A DNA stretch of 64,000 nucleotides from CAIQJJ01 sp049325275 (GTDB lineage: Bacteria > Chloroflexota > Anaerolineae > Anaerolineales > UBA4823), in NCBI GenBank assembly GCA_049325275.1, contig JBMOLU010000002.1:310001-374000 (forward strand). The letters are read 5' to 3'. Position 1 is the first letter of the stretch, and every line of letters starts with the position of its first letter. The position numbers and the translations under genes were made by a program. Below are positions 59,715 through 64,000 of this stretch, piece after piece. The notes beneath the pieces are model-generated. The model was not told where the DNA came from. It saw only the letters and a program-made list of their open reading frames with translations, and did not search any database.

Positions 59715-60377
59715 ATGTTTGCTCGATGCTTGTTTCGGCTCTTGCGTATTGTGGCAGGCGCGCTGGGCGCGTTCTTGGCGTGGCTGACGCTGGTACGCAT
59801 CGTGCGTCACTTCTATAAGTTCCCGATGCCCGAGTTTATGGCCAACGTGATCGATAACCCCATGCGGCGCAAGATTCAGCCGCCTGCCGAGATGCCGCTC
59901 CGTCACGGTCTTCAACCGGGAATGCAGGTGCTCGAAGTGGGGCCGGGGAACGGGCGTTACACCGTGGCCACGGCCCGCCATGTCGGGCCAAAAGGCAAGG
60001 TCACCTCGATCGATATCGAACCCAAGATGATCGCCCGCCTGCAAGCCCGCCTGGACGCCGAGCAGGTTACCAACGTCGATGGCCGCCTGGCGGACGTGTA
60101 CGCTTTGCCTTACGAAGACGGCGCGTTCGATGCCGCCTACATGATCACCGTGATCGGCGAAATCCCCGATCCTGTCCGGGCGATGTGCGCCATTCACCGC
60201 GTCCTGAAGCCCGCCGGGACGCTGGCTTTCAGCGAACTGCTTCTCGACCCCGATTATCCCCTGGCCTCGACGCTGGTGCGCCACGCCACGGCGGCCGGCT
60301 TTCGCCTGAAGGCCCGGCATGGCAATTTCGTCGCCTACTCGCTGGTTTTCGAGAAGGCGCAACCCCACACACGATGA
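59715..60377 (+). CDS. Membrane-anchored class I SAM-dependent methyltransferase
   Basis: From ATG 59715 (GAGGAGG at 59702-59708) the protein has 220 residues. A hydrophobic segment (about 7-28) is followed by MQVLEVGPGNGRYTVATA (SAM-binding motif I), VTSIDIEPKMIARL (motif II acidic residue), DVYALPYEDGAFDAAYMITVIGEI and RVLKPAGTLAFSELLLDPDYP. Substrate unknown, perhaps a lipid or quinone given the anchor. The stop overlaps the next start (ATGA). Confidence 0.9.
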   Translation: MFARCLFRLLRIVAGALGAFLAWLTLVRIVRHFYKFPMPEFMANVIDNPMRRKIQPPAEMPLRHGLQPGMQVLEVGPGNGRYTVATARHVGPKGKVTSIDIEPKMIARLQARLDAEQVTNVDGRLADVYALPYEDGAFDAAYMITVIGEIPDPVRAMCAIHRVLKPAGTLAFSELLLDPDYPLASTLVRHATAAGFRLKARHGNFVAYSLVFEKAQPHTR

Positions 60378-61504
60378 ACGCTCGTCTTGCCTCCATCATC
60401 CGCAAGGAATTCATCCAGATCGCCCGCGATCCGCGCACGTTGGTGCTGGTGCTGGTGATCCCCATCATGCAGCTCTTTCTGCTCGGTTATGCCGCCACCA
60501 ACGACGTGCGCAACGTGCCGATGGCGGTTTACGATCAAGATCGCGGCCCGGCGGCGCGCCGCCTGCTCGATGCCTATCGTGCGGCCGATTACTTTTCGCT
60601 CACCTACGAAGTGGACTCCGAAAGCGAACTGCGCCAGTTGATCGACGATGGCCGCGCCCGCGCCGGTTTGATCGTCCCCCCCGGCTACAGCAACGAACTC
60701 CTGACCAGCGGCAGCGCGGCCGTTGCCTTCGTGCTGGATGGCTCGGACCCGACCGTGGCCTCCACGGCGCTTTCGGCGGCGCAGTTCATCGGCCAGAACC
60801 ACGCCACTCAAATCCTGACCCGGCGCATCGAGCAGCGCGGTCAAAGCGTGACCCTGGCCCCGCCGGTGGAAATCCGCACGCAGGTCTGGTACAACCCCGA
60901 CCTGATCAACGCCTACTTCATGATCCCCGGCGTGATCGGCATGATCTTGTACGCACTGACGTCGATCCTGACGGCGACGGCCATCGTGCGCGAGCGCGAG
61001 CGCGGCACCATCGAGCAATTGATCGTTACGCCGATCCGTTCGTGGGAGTTGATCGTCGGCAAGCTGCTGCCCTACACCATCCTGGGCTTTCTGAACACGA
61101 TCGAAGTGCTGGCGCTCGGTCACTGGTGGTTTGGCGTCCCGATTGCGGGCAGCCTGGGGTTGATCTTCGTCCTGTCCGGCCTGTTCCTGATGTCCAGCCT
61201 GGGTATCGGCTTGCTGGCCTCGACGGCGGCCAATACCCAACAGGAGGCGATGCTGGTGGTCTGGATGACGCTGCTGCCGGGCATCTTCCTCTCGGGCTTT
61301 TTCTTCCCCTTGCAGGCCATGCCGGTTGTGTTGCAGTGGATCTCGTACCTGATGCCGCTGCGCTACTACCTCAATATCATCCGTACCTTGATGCTCAAAG
61401 GCGTCGGCGTCCAGGCGCTGCTGCCGGATATCGTGGCTCTGGCCATCTTTGGTTTCGGCATTATGGCGTTGGCGGCCTTGCGTTTCCGCAAAAGGCTTGA
61501 CTGA
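60374..61504 (+). CDS. ABC-2 type permease (YhhJ-like)
   Basis: From ATG 60374 the protein has 376 residues. RKEFIQIARDPRTLVLVLVIPIMQLFLLGYAA opens it; a long external domain (about 45-170) follows; then five helices with VRERERGTIEQLIVTPIRSWELIVGKLLPY and LSGFFFPLQAMPVVLQWISYLMPLRYYLNIIR. This is the multidrug/siderophore-export permease type usually paired with an HlyD-like adaptor and an ATPase. The adaptor follows, but no ATPase gene is seen in the window. Confidence 0.93.
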   Translation: MNARLASIIRKEFIQIARDPRTLVLVLVIPIMQLFLLGYAATNDVRNVPMAVYDQDRGPAARRLLDAYRAADYFSLTYEVDSESELRQLIDDGRARAGLIVPPGYSNELLTSGSAAVAFVLDGSDPTVASTALSAAQFIGQNHATQILTRRIEQRGQSVTLAPPVEIRTQVWYNPDLINAYFMIPGVIGMILYALTSILTATAIVRERERGTIEQLIVTPIRSWELIVGKLLPYTILGFLNTIEVLALGHWWFGVPIAGSLGLIFVLSGLFLMSSLGIGLLASTAANTQQEAMLVVWMTLLPGIFLSGFFFPLQAMPVVLQWISYLMPLRYYLNIIRTLMLKGVGVQALLPDIVALAIFGFGIMALAALRFRKRLD

Positions 61505-61561
61505 TGGGCCGCCCGGCCAATCGCATCACAAGCACCACTTCGAAAGTACCCGGAGGTTTCC

Positions 61562-63316
61562 ATGCATCCCAATCCTCGTAAAGCTGCGCCTGTCGTTTTG
61601 GCCATCCTGGCGCTCCTGTCCCTCGCTTACTGGTTTTTCGTCGTCCGCCCGGCGCAGGCCGGTGACGATGCCCTGTCGGCCTCCGGCACGATCGAGGCGA
61701 CCCAAGTCCGCATCAACCCGGAGATAGGCGGCCGCGTGCTCGATGTGCTGGCAGGCGAAGGGGACGCCGTCCGCGCCGGCGACGCCCTGGTCCGGATCGA
61801 TCCCGCCTTGCTGAGCGCCCAACGCGAGCAGGCCGTTGCCGCGCTGGCCGTTGCCCGGGCCAATGCCGAAGCCGCCGGCGCCAACACCGACGCTGCCACG
61901 GCTCAAGCCGCCGCCGCCGAGGCCGCCGAAGCCGCCGCCCAGGCCGCCCTCGACGCCGCCAACGCCAACCTCGACCTGCTCGAGGCCGGGGCCACGCAGG
62001 CACAGCTGGACGCCGCCAACCAGCAGGCGCTTCAGGCGCAGGCCAGTTACCAGGCCGCCCTCGCCACCTACGCTGCCCTGACGGCAGGCGTCCGGCCGGA
62101 AACCGTCAGCGCCGCCCAGGCCCGCCTCGCAGACGCCCGCGCCGCATATGACACGCTGGTGGTGACGCTCGACAGCGGCCAATACGAAGACCTGCGCCTT
62201 GCCAACAGCCAGGCCGAGAGCCATCTCGACAACGTCCGGGCGCGCCGGGCCGACCTGGAAGGCGACAGCCGTACGCCGCAGGCCGTCCTCGATGCCCTAC
62301 CGCTTGCCTTGCTGGAAGCCCAGGCGGCCAAAGATGCCGCGCAGGCGGCGCTCGATGCCGCCGAGGACGAAACCCTGCCTTTCTCCCGGCAGCTCGAAGC
62401 CGCCCGCTACAGCCTGGACGTTGCCAACCTGGCCCTGGCGCAGGCCGAAGCGCGCCAGGTGGCCCTCGACGACGCCGACGATATGACCCAGGCCGCTAAA
62501 GATGCCCTCCAGGCGAACGCGGACGACGCCCAGGCCGTGGCCGATGCCGCCCAAACGGCCTACGACGGCCTGAACGACTCCGACCAGGCCGATCAGTTGA
62601 CAGCGGCGTGGAATGAAGTCCAACGCGCCCTGACCGATCTCAACAAGCTGGCGCGCGGCAGCACGGCTTCACTCGAAACCATGTCCTATCAACTCGACTC
62701 GGCGGAGGCCCTGCGCAACGCCGCCCAGGCCAACGCCGATCACCTCGCCGCCGGCGCGCGTCCTGAGCAGCTTTCGGCCGCCCGGGCGCAGGTAGATGCC
62801 GCCCAAGCGCAGTTCGATAGCGCCGCCGCCAACACGAGCGCGGCACGGGCGCGCCTGGCCGCTGCCCAGGCGCAGGCGGCCGCGGCCGATGCGCAGGTGA
62901 CGGCCGCACAGGCGGCCATCACCGTCCTCGATGTACAGATTGCCAAGCTGACGTTGCTGGCCCCGGCAGATGGCACGGTGCTGGCGCGTGCCATCGAACC
63001 TGGCGAGCTGGCTTCTCCGGGCGCTCCCTTACTGGTGTTGGCCGACTTGAGTCGCCTGACCATGACCGTCTACTTGCCCGAAGACCGGTACGGCGCGGTG
63101 ACTCTCGGCCAGGAAGCCACCGTGCGCGTCGATTCGTTCCCCGGCCAGGCTTTTCTCGCCACCGTCACCTCCGTGGCCGATCGGGCCGAGTTTACGCCCC
63201 GCAACGTGCAGACCGCCGACGGGCGCAAAACTACCGTTTTCGCCATCGAACTTTCGCTTGACAACACGGATGGAAAGCTGAAGCCCGGTATGCCGGCGGA
63301 TGTCACCTTCCGCTAA
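61562..63316 (+). CDS. HlyD-family membrane fusion protein with very long coiled coil
   Basis: A 584-residue adaptor. A membrane anchor (residues 9-27) is followed by a split lipoyl domain (SGTIEATQVRINPEIGGRVLDVLAGEGDAVRAGDALVRID and IAKLTLLAPADGTVLARAIEPGELASPGAPLLVLAD), with about 380 residues of Ala/Gln-rich coiled coil between, much longer than usual. The beta-barrel end reads VYLPEDRYGAVTLGQEATVRVDSFPG. It contains repeated AGA-x-x-x-QL and AAQAQ units, suggesting growth by internal duplication. Works with the preceding permease. Confidence 0.92.
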   Translation: MHPNPRKAAPVVLAILALLSLAYWFFVVRPAQAGDDALSASGTIEATQVRINPEIGGRVLDVLAGEGDAVRAGDALVRIDPALLSAQREQAVAALAVARANAEAAGANTDAATAQAAAAEAAEAAAQAALDAANANLDLLEAGATQAQLDAANQQALQAQASYQAALATYAALTAGVRPETVSAAQARLADARAAYDTLVVTLDSGQYEDLRLANSQAESHLDNVRARRADLEGDSRTPQAVLDALPLALLEAQAAKDAAQAALDAAEDETLPFSRQLEAARYSLDVANLALAQAEARQVALDDADDMTQAAKDALQANADDAQAVADAAQTAYDGLNDSDQADQLTAAWNEVQRALTDLNKLARGSTASLETMSYQLDSAEALRNAAQANADHLAAGARPEQLSAARAQVDAAQAQFDSAAANTSAARARLAAAQAQAAAADAQVTAAQAAITVLDVQIAKLTLLAPADGTVLARAIEPGELASPGAPLLVLADLSRLTMTVYLPEDRYGAVTLGQEATVRVDSFPGQAFLATVTSVADRAEFTPRNVQTADGRKTTVFAIELSLDNTDGKLKPGMPADVTFR

Positions 63317-63621
63317 AGGTTGCCCGCGGAGGCGCGCGGCATGAGGCGCCTGATACCGCTCTTTTCTCCGGCGGCGGGCACGCAGGGATGCCTGGTTGGT
63401 GCTGCCAGAGCGGCCGGCCGGCGAATGGCGTTTTACACCGGCGCGGCGCTCCGGTTTGCCCGTTTCCCGAACCCGGCATGTGCACAAGTTTGACGGGTGA
63501 ACGCAACGACCCCACAGGCTCAACGGGTAGGCCGCGTTCGCGGTACGTGTGGCCGCAGCCATGGTTTCATTGGAAGAAAGATGCGCTTCCCACGCTGTTG
63601 TGGGCGGCTGAAAGGTAGGCT
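63317..63621. other. Intergenic gap without a supported gene
   Basis: These 305 bases are GC-rich and hold only short overlapping open frames without ribosome sites. I see no clear terminator or promoter. Confidence 0.5.
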
Positions 63622-64000
63622 ATGGAAAGCACGATTCGTCAAGCTGTAGCCGGAGATGCCCCGGCCCTCGCCGCGTTGATCCGCGACCTGGAAATGTTCA
63701 CATCCATCGAAGCAGAATCCCGCGAGACGACCTGCGAGCGGGTCACCCGTCACCTGGCCTTGTGCCTCGCCGATGACAGCCATACCGTCTATGTGGCAGA
63801 AGACGGCGGTGGCCAGATTGCCGGGTACGTCTCCGTACACTGGCTGCCGTATCTGATCCTGGCCGGGCCGGAAGGTTACGTTTCGGAACTGTTCATCGCC
63901 GGGCACGCCCGCGGCCGGGGTATTGGCGCAAAGCTGCTCGATGCTGCCGAAGACGAAGCCCGCCGGCGTGGTTGCGCCCGCCTGATGCTGCTCAACATGC
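63622..64000 (+). CDS. GNAT family N-acetyltransferase, cut by the window end
   Basis: The frame opens at ATG 63622 (AAAGGTAGG at 63611-63619) and runs off the window after 126 codons. IRQAVAGDAPALAALIRDLE is the usual GNAT N-terminus, and VSELFIAGHARGRGIGAKLLDAAEDEARRRGCARLML is the acetyl-CoA binding motif A (R/Q-x-x-G-x-G/A). Acceptor unknown. Confidence 0.88.
   Translation, partial: MESTIRQAVAGDAPALAALIRDLEMFTSIEAESRETTCERVTRHLALCLADDSHTVYVAEDGGGQIAGYVSVHWLPYLILAGPEGYVSELFIAGHARGRGIGAKLLDAAEDEARRRGCARLMLLNM

Overview
The window looks like a chromosome segment from a GC-rich, carbohydrate-degrading Chloroflexota bacterium (Anaerolineae/Caldilineae-like). This is an inference from three things: several families of sugar and oligosaccharide ABC binding lipoproteins, a very large MalT-type LuxR regulator, and a giant secreted protein ending in an LP-I-I-x-R motif that I associate with exported Chloroflexota proteins. 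I see no rRNA, tRNA or CRISPR array.

Region 1 (1-10655) is the most unusual part. It holds one intact copy of what looks like an undescribed peptide maturation and export cassette: a MauE-like membrane redox protein, a MauD/TlpA-like thioredoxin, a 109-residue precursor-like peptide with ten cysteines, a membrane-anchored protein with two solute-binding domains, a small S26 signal peptidase, an ABC exporter without a peptidase domain, and an orphan NarL-type regulator. Two decayed cassettes flank it. One leaves only its tail at 1-315. The other leaves a binding-protein tail (8577-8846), an AAA ATPase gene where the middle should be, and an ABC tail (10350-10595). A 60-bp promoter-bearing repeat marks the end of all three. 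The central cassette has an AT-rich core (about 1200-6540) set into GC-rich ends, with composition breaks inside two genes.

Region 2 (10653-17736) carries an ABC-2 type transporter pair, a deazaflavin-type nitroreductase, a TetR regulator with a flavoprotein and a perfect palindromic operator, and a membrane-anchored PEP-synthase/rifampin-phosphotransferase-like enzyme translationally coupled to an AbrB-type protein.

Region 3 (18074-47172) is a glucan-utilisation district. It has two GH3 beta-glucosidases, a MalT-type regulator, two complete Opp-type ABC importers (each binding protein, two permeases, two ATPases), a secreted GH16 glucanase with two carbohydrate-binding repeats, a LacI regulator with a divergent promoter and operator, and a one-protein signalling hybrid (LacI-like sensor, histidine kinase, receiver, AraC output). 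Secreted glucanase, oligosaccharide uptake and cytoplasmic beta-glucosidases form a plausible pathway. A histidine ammonia-lyase gene sits among them.

Region 4 (47173-55688) contains an Rhs C-terminal remnant with an AT-rich tip, a small membrane protein, duplicated terminators and a 1901-residue secreted repeat protein whose C-terminal end also exists as a decayed duplicate. Region 5 (55689-58804) is a MalEFG-type sugar importer. Region 6 (58928-64000) is a TetR-controlled set with a methyltransferase, an ABC-2 permease and an HlyD-like adaptor, followed by a GNAT gene cut by the window end. Dispersed hairpin repeats lie between many of these units.
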